From: Symsagittifera roscoffensis
Taxonomy: Eukaryota; Xenacoelomorpha; Acoela; Convolutidae
DNA length: 64,000 nucleotides
Assembly: GCF_963678635.1 (NCBI RefSeq)
Contig: NC_087071.1
Location: forward strand, 6,773,624 to 6,837,623
Direction: 5' to 3'
A program made the position numbers and the translations under genes. The notes below the pieces were generated by a model, which saw only the letters and a list, made by a program, of their open reading frames with translations, was not told the DNA's origin and made no database searches. The number at the start of each line of letters is the position of its first letter. Positions within the stretch are counted from its first letter, which is position 1. Shown here in pieces: positions 45,057 through 53,573 of this stretch.

Positions 45057-45245
45057 ATGACGTAGGCAATGATGTCATTACAATAAAAGGAATGTTGCTT
45101 GGTTGTTGACGTCACTTCTATTTACAGAATGACGTCATTACCATTAAAAAAATGCGTAGGCTGTGACGTCACTTCTTTTCGCAGAATGACGTCATTACCA
45201 TAAAAAGATAATTGCGTAGGCGATTACGTCAATGTTAGTATAAAA
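45057..45245. promoter_or_regulatory. Divergent CRE/TATA promoter, unit 4
   Basis: Same as unit 3: four perfect TGACGTCA sites (TTGACGTCAC, ATGACGTCAT twice, GTGACGTCAC) and TATAAAAACGC. Confidence 0.6.
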
Positions 45246-45426
45246 ACGCTTTTTTATAAGGTTGATTCATTAAGTTTCTTTGCCAATCAGAAACAGTCAA
45301 TTGAGTTTTAATTCAATTTTTACATTTCGTTACTTAACAAAAAGAAAAAAGTAAGCATTTTCATTCAATTGGTACTTTAAATTTTTAATTTTGGGACATT
45401 TCTAAATACCCGATTTTTTTAAGAAA

Positions 45427-45995
45427 ACGCTTGTCTTTAACCGAAACGAGAAAGTGAAGTGTGAGGACTGTGCTCACTAAAACAGGAGAGCTGACACTCC
45501 GAGACATCGAAAAAGATGTGAAAAAAGGAACATAAGTGTCCAAACTGTCTTTTTTATACAAAGAGCAAAGGGAGATGGGTTATCATGTTTCGAAGAAGCA
45601 TGCTCAACCAACTTCGAAGCATTCGACAGTTTTTCGTTCTTGTGAAAAAGAGTTCCCAAATTACTACTCTCTCCAAAAACTTCGGAGAAAAGAACATAGA
45701 GCAAAACAACGGAAGCCCAATGATACTGTAGCGGACTTGAACAAAATTGTAGAGGAAGAAGGAGAAGATGGTGAAAAACAAAAGGAGGAACTTAGTGCTT
45801 GTCAACCTTTTCTGGTGGATACGAAGATGGCAAATGGGAGACATAAAAATATTTAACTTCCAAATGTCCAAGTTAGACACTGAAATAATCAACGAAACAC
45901 TAGAGGAAGTCTTCAACAAGCACAATTCTGCCGCTAAAAACAACATTGCACTGGGGTTTGTTCTTCGAAATATTGAGACTGGTGAATATATTAAT
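45427..45995 (+). pseudogene. Polymerase-B zinc-finger leader, unit 4 (truncated)
   Basis: Tandem-duplicate of unit 3, with the same ACG in place of ATG and the same early TAA. Ends before the exonuclease domain. Confidence 0.55.
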
Positions 45996-46506
45996 AAAAA
46001 ATTTTCATAATTGATGACTTTGAGAGCTATTCCTTATCTTAATACTTCGTTTTTCCGATATTGATTTTCAACAAGTTTTTCTTTTTTTTTGAAAGATTTT
46101 CTTTGATTTTTTTTAACAAGTGTGCCAAAAATTTATAAAAATTTTTGCATGGTGCAAAAATCAAAGTAAAATATCTAACATGTTTTTAAAAATTGAGATG
46201 ATTTCTTTTTTCATGTGTGAAAAAAAGCGAAATTTGAACAAGATGTTAAAATGGTTTAATTTTTTGCAAATTTTTTTAACAAAACTTTGTAAAAGTAATC
46301 ACCAGTTGTTTATTGAGTTTGATTTTTTGCAAAGTTTTGCAACAAGTTTTCAAAAAAAAAGTTTACCTTTGCAACCTTAGCAAAGAAATTTAATTACAAA
46401 ACAAATTACAACAAACAAAACATTTACAAATTAAAGAGCTGTCGAGCAGCTGAGTTTTCAAAATTTTGCAAGTTCTCAATGGAGCGCAGAGCTGGTCCTG
46501 CCTCCA

Positions 46507-46920
46507 TCACTGGTGGTTCGCTGACTGGAGTTCTTGGTTCAGAGAACCCCACATCTTCTTCGATGGTAATTGGTTGTCCACAAATCCATCTTCCCAAGGA
46601 AAGAGGAAATCGTCGAATGGTTGAGCCACATATCTAGAGTCAGGAGTTTCGGGGTAGTTCATTCCCACATGCTCGGCCACTTCCTCCATCATTTGCATTT
46701 CTCCAAGTTGGTTCTCTGTAAGGGGTACATGCGTTATATGATGTTCGTTGAAATCTCTGCGCATCACCTCCACCATGTGCCAGACTTGGATTGGGATGTC
46801 CATTGGTGCCAGAAAAACTCCACAACCTGTTTCTCGCACTTGGATTTGTACTAAATCAGCCGAAAATTCTACCGAGAAAATAAGGTTGTTGTTTTGCACT
46901 GAGAAGATCATTTTGAGCAA
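46507..46920 (-). CDS. Uncharacterised Polinton gene Y, copy 5 (open, 137 codons)
   Basis: Translation equals copy 4 except near FSADL (copy 4 has FSNDL). Open throughout. Lies in the second unit of the 3.19 kb duplication. Confidence 0.45.
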   Translation of the reverse strand: MLKMIFSVQNNNLIFSVEFSADLVQIQVRETGCGVFLAPMDIPIQVWHMVEVMRRDFNEHHITHVPLTENQLGEMQMMEEVAEHVGMNYPETPDSRYVAQPFDDFLFPWEDGFVDNQLPSKKMWGSLNQELQSANHQ

Positions 46921-47694
46921 AATATTGTGAGGGAAGTTGAATAAGTGAATGTTAAGAGTAAAAACTAAATTTACAGTTGCGAGAGAAGAAGTTGACGGTG
47001 ATTAAGTTGAAACTAAATTATTTGGAGCTGAGAGAGGAGGTCGTTGACGTTGGTTAAGTGGAAAATAAAATGATTTTGTCGTATCCAATCATACAAAAGT
47101 TTACCTTTTAAGGACTTAACCTTTCCAAAAAAGTTTAAAATTATACACAAAACAATAGCAAAAATAAATGACCAAATTTTGTTTGTTGAAAAATAAGAAA
47201 TACTGCCGATATAAGTTAAAAAAAAGAAGAAAATTAAAAAAAGTAGCATTTCTACAAGTCTTCTCGTCAAATTACTTGAATTTTTTGTATATAATCGATG
47301 AAAAATTGCTGATCTTTGAGTAGATGGTCAAGTTCTTTGATTTTGATGTATGTTTGAGATGTAGGCAAATTTCAGTTTTCTTTTTATGGAATTCTTATAA
47401 AAAAGTGGTGTCCAATCGGAAAAAAAACTCCATTTTGGGTACTTTTAAAAATTGTCGTTTCCAAACCAAAAATGTTCATTTTTGTTCTAGTTGTCGTATC
47501 CAATCATACATAAGTTTACCTTTAAAGGACTTAAATTATCCAAAAAAGTTGAAAAAATATACACAAAACAATAGCAAAAATAAATGACCAAATTTTGTTT
47601 GTTGTAAAAATAAGAAATATTGCCGATATAAGTAAAAAAAGAAAAAAAATTAATAAAAGTAGCATCTCTACAAGTCTTCTCATCAATTTATTTG

Positions 47695-48130
47695 ATTTTC
47701 CTATATATAATTGATGAAAAGTTGCTGATCTTTGAGTAAATAGTTAAGTTCTTTGATTTTGATGTAGGTTTGAGAGGATAGCTCGAAATTGATGAACTTT
47801 TCAAAGCAAATCTCTGGAAATCTGATTCCAAACCTGATCAAGCAAGATTTTGAACTTTGAAAATCTTTAAAGAAATGGAGAAATAAAAAAATTTGCTAGG
47901 GAGTTTTGACAAATTTTAGAGTTGGGTAGGGAAGAAAAAGAGTCTTTAGAATATTATTGTACGACTTTTTATTAACTTCAACTTTTCTAAAATAATTAAA
48001 ATTTCTTTTCTAGTCAGGTGTAACTCAGCAGTAAGTTTATAGCTGAAATAAGCAATATGGGGATCAAAAATAAACCCTTTGACTGAGTAACTATCCCTAA
48101 AAAAGACCTTTACTTAGTCGGAGAACTCTA
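47695..48130 (-). pseudogene. Uncharacterised Polinton gene X, copy 5
   Basis: Same two-part gene as the other copies, with a stop after the FFFP segment as in copy 1 (TAGGGAAG in place of TTTGGGAAG near 47925). Unit 5 also lacks about 0.2-0.3 kb of spacer near 47075 relative to unit 4. Confidence 0.45.
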
Positions 48131-48369
48131 TTTTGGACAATATAAACAATCAAAAATTTTTGAAAAAAGTAAGAATCTTCAATTATTTCATCAATAAAGC
48201 CATCACACGGAAAGTTTTCTTTTCTCTTTTAGAGTAGCTCGAGGAAGTTCAAAAGCTCTCAATTTACATTCTTCAAAAATGATTGTTTTTGATCCAAAGC
48301 TATGTCCAGAAACTGCTCAGTTCTGATTAGTTGAGAATTTTTATGGAAAAGTCTAGAACTTTCGAAGGA

Positions 48370-48560
48370 ATGACGTAGGCAATGATGTCATTACAATAAA
48401 AGGAATGTTGCTTGGTTGTTGACGTCACTTCTATTTACAGAATGACGTCATTACCATTAAAAAAATGCGTAGGCTGTGACGTCACTTCTATTCGAAGAAT
48501 GACGTCATTACCATAAAAAGATAATTGCGTAGGCGATTACGTCAATGTTAGTATAAAAAC
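48370..48560. promoter_or_regulatory. Divergent CRE/TATA promoter, unit 5
   Basis: Same cluster of TGACGTCA sites and AGTATAAAAACGC as units 3 and 4. It now lies upstream of the zinc-finger/reverse-transcriptase junction. Confidence 0.6.
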
Positions 48561-48738
48561 GCTTTTTTTATAGGGTTGATTCATTAATTTTCTTTGCCAA
48601 TCAGAAACAGTCATTTGAGTTTTAATTCAATTTTTACATTTCGTTACTTAACAAAAAGAAAAAGTAAGCATTTTCATTCAATTGGTACTTTAAATTTTCA
48701 ATTTTGGGACATTTCTAAATACCCGATTTTTTTAGAAA

Positions 48739-48933
48739 ACGCTTGTCTTGAACCGAAACGAGAAAGTGAAGTGTGAGGACTGTGCTCACTAAAACAGGAG
48801 AGCTGACACTCCGAGACATCGAAAAAGATGTGAAAAAAGGAACATAAGGGTCCAAACTGTCTTTTTTATACAAAGAGCAAAGAGGAGACGGGTTATCATG
48901 TTTCGAAGAAGCATGCTCAACCAACTTCGAAGC
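48739..48933 (+). pseudogene. Polymerase-B zinc-finger leader, unit 5, fused to Gypsy RT
   Basis: ACG in place of the ATG, the same early TAA, then finger-2 sequence GYHVSKKHAQPTSK running directly into LDLKYAFSQIPL of Gypsy reverse transcriptase at about 48933. The two pieces are in one frame. The shared GAAGC at the join suggests a microhomology junction. Confidence 0.6.
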
Positions 48934-49445
48934 TGGATTTGAAATATGCATTTAGTCAGATCCCGCTCAGTGATGAAGTAAGTTGTCAGTGCGACTCTAA
49001 TATCGTTTGTGGGGAACAAACCGGCACGTATCGAATTAAAACTGGTTTTTATGGGCTAACAGACATGCCCAAAGAGCTCCAAAGAGCAATGGATAATACC
49101 CTTCAGGGTTTATCGGGAGTATTCTGTTTCTTGGACGATATTCTGATAGTATCGAAAGGATCGGTTATGGATCACAATATTCTTGTGGATAAAGTGATCA
49201 CTCGTCTGGATGAAGAAGGTTTCGCTCTGAAATTATCAAAATGCAATTTTTCGATGAATCGGCTATCTTGGTTGGGTTACGACATTGATTCCGAGGGCTA
49301 TAGGCCAAAACGTTCCAAAATTGACGCGGTTTTAGCTATAGAGCCTCCTAAGTTGCTAAAACAACTTCGTTTTCTTAGCCCTTCATTGAAAGCAAGAAAC
49401 ACAAGCAAGTTTGTGTGGGGGAGGACCAACAATCAGCTTTTATGA
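48932..49445 (+). pseudogene. pol: Gypsy reverse transcriptase (N-terminally truncated)
   Basis: Starts within motif A (LDLKYAFSQIPL, catalytic Asp present). It continues with TGFYGLTDMPKELQRAMDN and the catalytic box FCFLDDILIVSKG (both Asp present), then KCNFSMNRLSWLGYDIDSEG of the thumb/connection. Open to 49445. A frameshift at the G-run near 49417-49422 moves the next part to another frame. The finger subdomain is lost at the Polinton junction. Little decayed compared with the Gypsy copies at 27.5 and 59.6 kb, so it is younger. Confidence 0.85.
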
Positions 49446-49870
49446 ACATTTTGCAATTGATCGCAAATATCACAAAAATATATCATCATGACCAAAGTCG
49501 GACTACACGTGTAAAATGTGACGCCAGTCATAGTGGTTTGGAAGCAGCTTCAGATCAGGAAGTAGAAGAGGATGTTTGGGCTCCTATTGCGTTTGGGCTC
49601 CTTCGAGTTTTCTCAATGACCAGGAAAAGTAGTACAGTACGAACGAGTTGGAACTTCTAGCCATAGTATGGTCATGAGAGCATTTCCGTAATTATCTATT
49701 GGCTAATCATTTTGTTGTTCTAACGGATCATAAAGCGATTATTTCGGCTTTAAAGACCAATAGAGGTATTAAAACCATCAAACTCGTTTAACCAGATGGG
49801 CTGATTGAGTATTGCCTTTTGACTTTGATATTTTTCATATTTCCGGTTGTAAATTGTGAATAGTGGGTAA
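49415..49870 (+). pseudogene. Gypsy RNase H domain
   Basis: VKCDASHSGLEAAS carries the first catalytic Asp region. After a frameshift near 49640, LLAIVWS and EHFRNYLLANHFVVLTDHKA follow with the later Asp. Then come WADxVLPFDFDI and SRFPTFEAPRPSSFD, the usual bridge to the integrase. Stops lie near 49676 and 49790. Confidence 0.7.
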
Positions 49871-49928
49871 TTTATCACGTTTTCCAACGTTTGAGGCGCC
49901 GCGGCCGAGTAGTTTCGATTAACAATAT

Positions 49929-50444
49929 TTGGTTAAAAGTATTAATCGATTTTTCGATGCTTGCGATTTACTGGATGGTTGGGTTCGGGGTTGTTCATTA
50001 TCAGAAGAATTATCAAAAGGATCACTCAATATCTCAGGAAACAATCAATTTTCCAATTTATCTGCTTCAATCAATTCAATCGAGTCAGTTGATTATTATC
50101 AGCTTCGGGCAATTTGTCCCGTTCGGGATAATTCGTTAGTTTCAATCAAGGACATTGGCTCTCAGTCGGTAGAGGGCGTCAATACTTGGGACATTCAAGT
50201 TACATCTCAGTGCACAAAGTCGGTAGAGGGCGACGGATATTTCACTTTTGGCTATATTGAAATATTTAAACATTTCAATGAGTTTGTCGTTTCTCCGCTA
50301 GAGGGCGTTAATATTTATTGTCAAAACTCTAACCTATCAGCTTTGAGCTGGTTTATTCATGTAATTGTCACTTTCTCAGCGTGGATCACAATTTATCTGC
50401 CAATTTTTCTCATTAGTTTGGATTTTCAGTACGGTAATTTGTGA
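49929..50444 (+). CDS. Gypsy pol linker with three VEG/LEG repeats
   Basis: 171 open codons continuing the pol frame after SRFPTFEAPRPSSFD. They start with VKSINRFFDACDLLDGWVRG and contain QSVEGVN, KSVEGDG and SPLEGVN about 20 residues apart. It ends in a hydrophobic stretch (IHVIVTFSAWITIYLPIFLI). Such a long insert between RNase H and integrase is not usual for Gypsy elements. No domain recognised. Confidence 0.45.
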   Translation: MVKSINRFFDACDLLDGWVRGCSLSEELSKGSLNISGNNQFSNLSASINSIESVDYYQLRAICPVRDNSLVSIKDIGSQSVEGVNTWDIQVTSQCTKSVEGDGYFTFGYIEIFKHFNEFVVSPLEGVNIYCQNSNLSALSWFIHVIVTFSAWITIYLPIFLISLDFQYGNL

Positions 50445-50659
50445 TTGGGGAATGTTATCTTCGTTCGTGGATTTTTTTGAGATTATCTCATTTAAAGTGA
50501 TTATTGGTGTGTATTCGTGTTATTTGGTGGCCTTCCTTTTCAGACTGCTGTGATGGACACTAATGCTAACGATAGCTTCGAACAATTGCTCAATCATATT
50601 ATTCCGTTAAAACAACATTGGTTTACATCAGATCGTGCTAGGCCGCGGTTTCGCGCGGG

Positions 50660-50947
50660 GCAGTGTGTCCAAAGAGGCTAACTACTTTACAGCGTGGTGC
50701 GGCATTGAAGGGTCAATACGCCCAAAAACTTGCCAATTTCAGGTCAAAGAAGCTCAGGAAAGCAAGACCAGTGGGTCGTAATGTGCACCCAGTTCAAAGT
50801 TTGGATGTTTTAAAATCATTAGTGGTCGCTCCGGACCAAAAATCGTTAACAGGCTTGGTGGACATTTTGGACTCCGACGTGCTGTCGGAACTTACGGATG
50901 AAGACCACAGTCAATGTCTGATGAAACGGGCGCTGATTAACCCGTGA
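50660..50947 (+). pseudogene. Gypsy pol segment before integrase
   Basis: Frame of 94 codons with KRLTTLQRGAALKGQYAQKL and ending in DEDHSQCLMKRALINP. It sits between the linker and the integrase zinc finger, after several stops at 50545-50660. No domain recognised. Confidence 0.4.
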
Positions 50948-50978
50948 CTATGAGGGATTTTGTCGTATTGATTCATAC

Positions 50979-51602
50979 TTGAAATCCTTTTGGCATTGTG
51001 CAGCGGTAGTTGATGGCTGTGTGGTCGTGGTTAATGGGATCGCTATTCCCAGTTGTCTCAGGAAACCTTTACTTGCTTGTCTACATCGGTCGCATGCGGG
51101 TCAGCTTGCCATGGTGGATGCAGCGCAGTACATATGGTGGCCTCGTATGCATCGGGATATTGTTCAATTATGTAAAGACTGTCCTCAGTGCACGAAGTTT
51201 GGTGGGAATTTGAAAGCGAATGCTTCATTTAACTCCACTAAACCTTTACCCTTTCTATCTGGTCCTAATGAAGAGCTTCAGCTCGACTTTGTGGGTCCGC
51301 TACTCGATTCTGTTAGTAACAGTTTTTTTTTCTACGTCGCGATCGAACGATACTCTAAATATCCGTCGGCTATGATTACACGTTCTAGGGAGGGTAGCAA
51401 GATAATTAAATTCCTTAAAACATATATTCAACAGCATAGTATCCCAAAATCAACCAAAACTGACCAGTATTCGGGTTTTAAGAACAAATTAGTTCAGGCC
51501 TTTTGTAAAGATAAAAACATTGCCCATTTTTTTCGACCGTTGGGGGATCATCGTGGTTGTGGTCTGGTGGAAAGGTCCATCCAAACCGTTAAGCTTATAT
51601 GA
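50979..51602 (+). CDS. Gypsy integrase (zinc finger and catalytic core)
   Basis: 207 open codons. The HHCC finger is CLHRSHAGQ ... LCKDCPQC. The catalytic core has LQLDFVGPL (first Asp), KTDQYSGFKN (second Asp) and GLVERSIQTVK (Glu), so all three acidic residues are present. It inserts the cDNA of the element. A stop follows VKLI; the rest of pol resumes out of frame from about 51600. Confidence 0.85.
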   Translation: MKSFWHCAAVVDGCVVVVNGIAIPSCLRKPLLACLHRSHAGQLAMVDAAQYIWWPRMHRDIVQLCKDCPQCTKFGGNLKANASFNSTKPLPFLSGPNEELQLDFVGPLLDSVSNSFFFYVAIERYSKYPSAMITRSREGSKIIKFLKTYIQQHSIPKSTKTDQYSGFKNKLVQAFCKDKNIAHFFRPLGDHRGCGLVERSIQTVKLI

Positions 51603-51722
51603 TACATATAGGAATATAATTGAGGATATTCGGGTAGCTAAAAATTCTGTTACTGGGGTTTCACTTTTGAACTACATTTTGGTCGTCCTCCGAATACGGA
51701 GTTATCTCTTGCGGCAGAGCGA

Positions 51723-53077
51723 TTGTCTAGGCGCGTCAATTTAGATAACCAACAATTGGAGCGCGACCTACTAACCACGGAACAGCGTCGGGATCAGTGT
51801 GACAGACGACCTAGAATAAAGCTGGTTAAGAAAGGGCAATCTAGCCCGGCAGTGTCACTTTATTTTGGGGGACCAACGGAGTCAGTTGCTGACACACCTC
51901 ACTATCGTTCGCTGGAGAGTCTGGCTCATTCTGCGAATCAATGGTTGTCATTGAAAAAGTCTTTATCGCACCAAGAGGGGGTCAAAACCCTTAGGACGTT
52001 GACAGAACGGAATCAAGTTCTCGCAGCTACACTTCGCTCTAATCTATCCGCTGGGACGCTCAGATTCCGGAACCAGATGCCAACTGAACATATTCGACCG
52101 TCTCAACCAAAACGTAACTTGGATTATTTAGTTTTGAATGAACCAAGTAAAGTTAAAAGTTTTAGGAAATTTCTTAATAGGAAATCTGGTCGAGAACTTT
52201 TCAAACCTCTTAAAGATAAAATTGTGAGGATTACTGGGTCTACATACATTAATGACAAGGGTAAGGTAGGTGATTAGAAGAAATCATCTTGCTGTACGCC
52301 TTAAGTCAACGAGTCTGTTTTTCAAGCAAGCAAGCAACACCTATCAAAAAGGGGCAAAAACTCCCCATTGTGTCATTATGTTCGGCCTCATTGTCGGAAG
52401 ACAATCGACCTTTAAAGCCAACTAGTTCCCGACAGCGGATTTCGACTAAAACTGTGTCTGTACCTACTCGTCCGCAATTTCCGACTATGTTGTCTTCTTC
52501 TACGCCATCGCATACCGAAGTGTCATCGTCCAAATCGGAGCACAAATAAGCATCGGAGGCCCCAGGAGTTCAGGCTATTCCTTATACTCAGCAATCTACT
52601 CCAGTGATAGATTTGACGGCTTCTTCGTCTACATCAGGAAACCAAGTAGCGGAGGTTCCCATCAGTATTAAATCTAAGTCACCTTCTCCGACAAAAGATA
52701 AGCTGCTATCCTGCCTGGATCTTATCCCTATCTCCTCTGACGATGAGTCATTGGTTCCGAAACTACAAGAGTGTTCTTCATCCAATTTGGCAGCATCGGG
52801 TCTTACCACCCGGGATCTATCTGGTTTAGTTTCAGAGCCAGACGGGGATATCTCTTCATCATCGAGTTCATCCCGTATTTCATCTCGTCGGAAAAAGCAA
52901 ACAACATTCTACGGCAACCCCATCAGACATTCTGTGAACGTTCATTTTGCCGTGGCTAGTCAGGTGCCAACTGTTCAAGTGGGGCATTCCCGGGTTATTC
53001 ATCCCAATGAATCCGGGGGTTTTAGTAGAAAGTTTACCCGTTTTTCTAGCATCAGTTCAACAGACAACCCCTTATGA
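51723..53077 (+). pseudogene. Gypsy pol C-terminal region
   Basis: Three open stretches: 51723-52277, 52289-52549 and 52604-53077. The first has RDLLTTEQRRDQCDRRPRIK, shared with the relic at 21.65 kb. The last is Ser-rich and has RKKQTTFYGNPIRH, the R-rich YGNPI/L-type end common in Gypsy polyproteins. Stops near 52277 and 52550 interrupt it. Confidence 0.65.
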
Positions 53078-53316
53078 TGGGCCGAAAAGTAAACTTCCTT
53101 GTTCTTTAAACCCTTTCGTCATTTATTTTCTCTAGTCATTTAAATTAATTTCAATACCTTTATCTAAATCTCATCTCCGTAAATGTTGTAAAACTTCTCC
53201 TAGTGCTGTACTTGTTCCAATGAAGTTTTTCGTTATCTGCAGTTCAGTCTACTGTTAGTTATTCGTATTTCAAGGAAATACAAATGTACGATTTGAATTT
53301 TCCCTAGAGGGGGAAA

Positions 53317-53573
53317 TGTGGTGCGGTGCTGTCTAAATGTACTGTTATATGACGTCACTCTATTATTACGTTCTATGCTAGGTTGTTAATCTGCTATTAA
53401 CTCTCAAGGTTGCTATCGACCTGTCAATCCATGCTCTAATTTTAGACAAGTTCGCTTAATCACTCTTATTCAATTTATGAAAGATTTAAGTTGAAATATC
53501 TAATTTGTCAAGACTTTGCTTACAACTTATCTATTATATAAAACAAAATGAATTGAGTCCTTAAGAAATCACA
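53317..53573 (+). mobile_element. Gypsy 3' LTR (257 bp)
   Basis: Preceded by the polypurine tract AGAGGGGGAAA (53306-53316). Begins TGTGGTGCGG and ends AAATCACA (TG...CA). Contains a TGACGTCA octamer near 53349 and a TATA box (TATTATATAAAA, about 53532). Confidence 0.75.

Larger units (their letters stand above)
40568..46947. repeat. 3,190-bp tandem duplication, near identical
   Basis: 40568-43757 and 43758-46947 match almost base for base. I saw only a handful of differences, for example A-run lengths near 41130/44320, TTTTTTAGTCGG against TTACTTAGTCGG near 41607/44798, and ATCATTCG against ATCAGCCG near 43667/46857. Each unit carries gene X, the CRE promoter, the zinc-finger leader, the GTGCAAAAA-type stretch and gene Y. 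Very recent, or an assembly artefact. Confidence 0.85.
34203..48933. mobile_element. Polinton/Maverick (adintovirus-like) relic R
   Basis: Carries the virion module on the minus strand (major capsid, pVI-like, penton), then a DDE integrase. A region homologous to relic L follows, with three promoter/zinc-finger units. Its right end is replaced by Gypsy reverse transcriptase at about 48933. Major capsid, minor capsid and retroviral-type integrase together are diagnostic of Polintons. No terminal inverted repeats found. All genes carry one or more breaks. Confidence 0.8.
48932..53573 (+). mobile_element. 5'-truncated Ty3/Gypsy retrotransposon with 3' LTR
   Basis: Order RT, RNase H, long linker, integrase, pol tail, PPT, LTR. 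This order (integrase last) and the motifs identify Ty3/Gypsy. The LTR, protease, gag and N-terminal RT are missing at the left, where it joins Polinton DNA. Confidence 0.85.
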
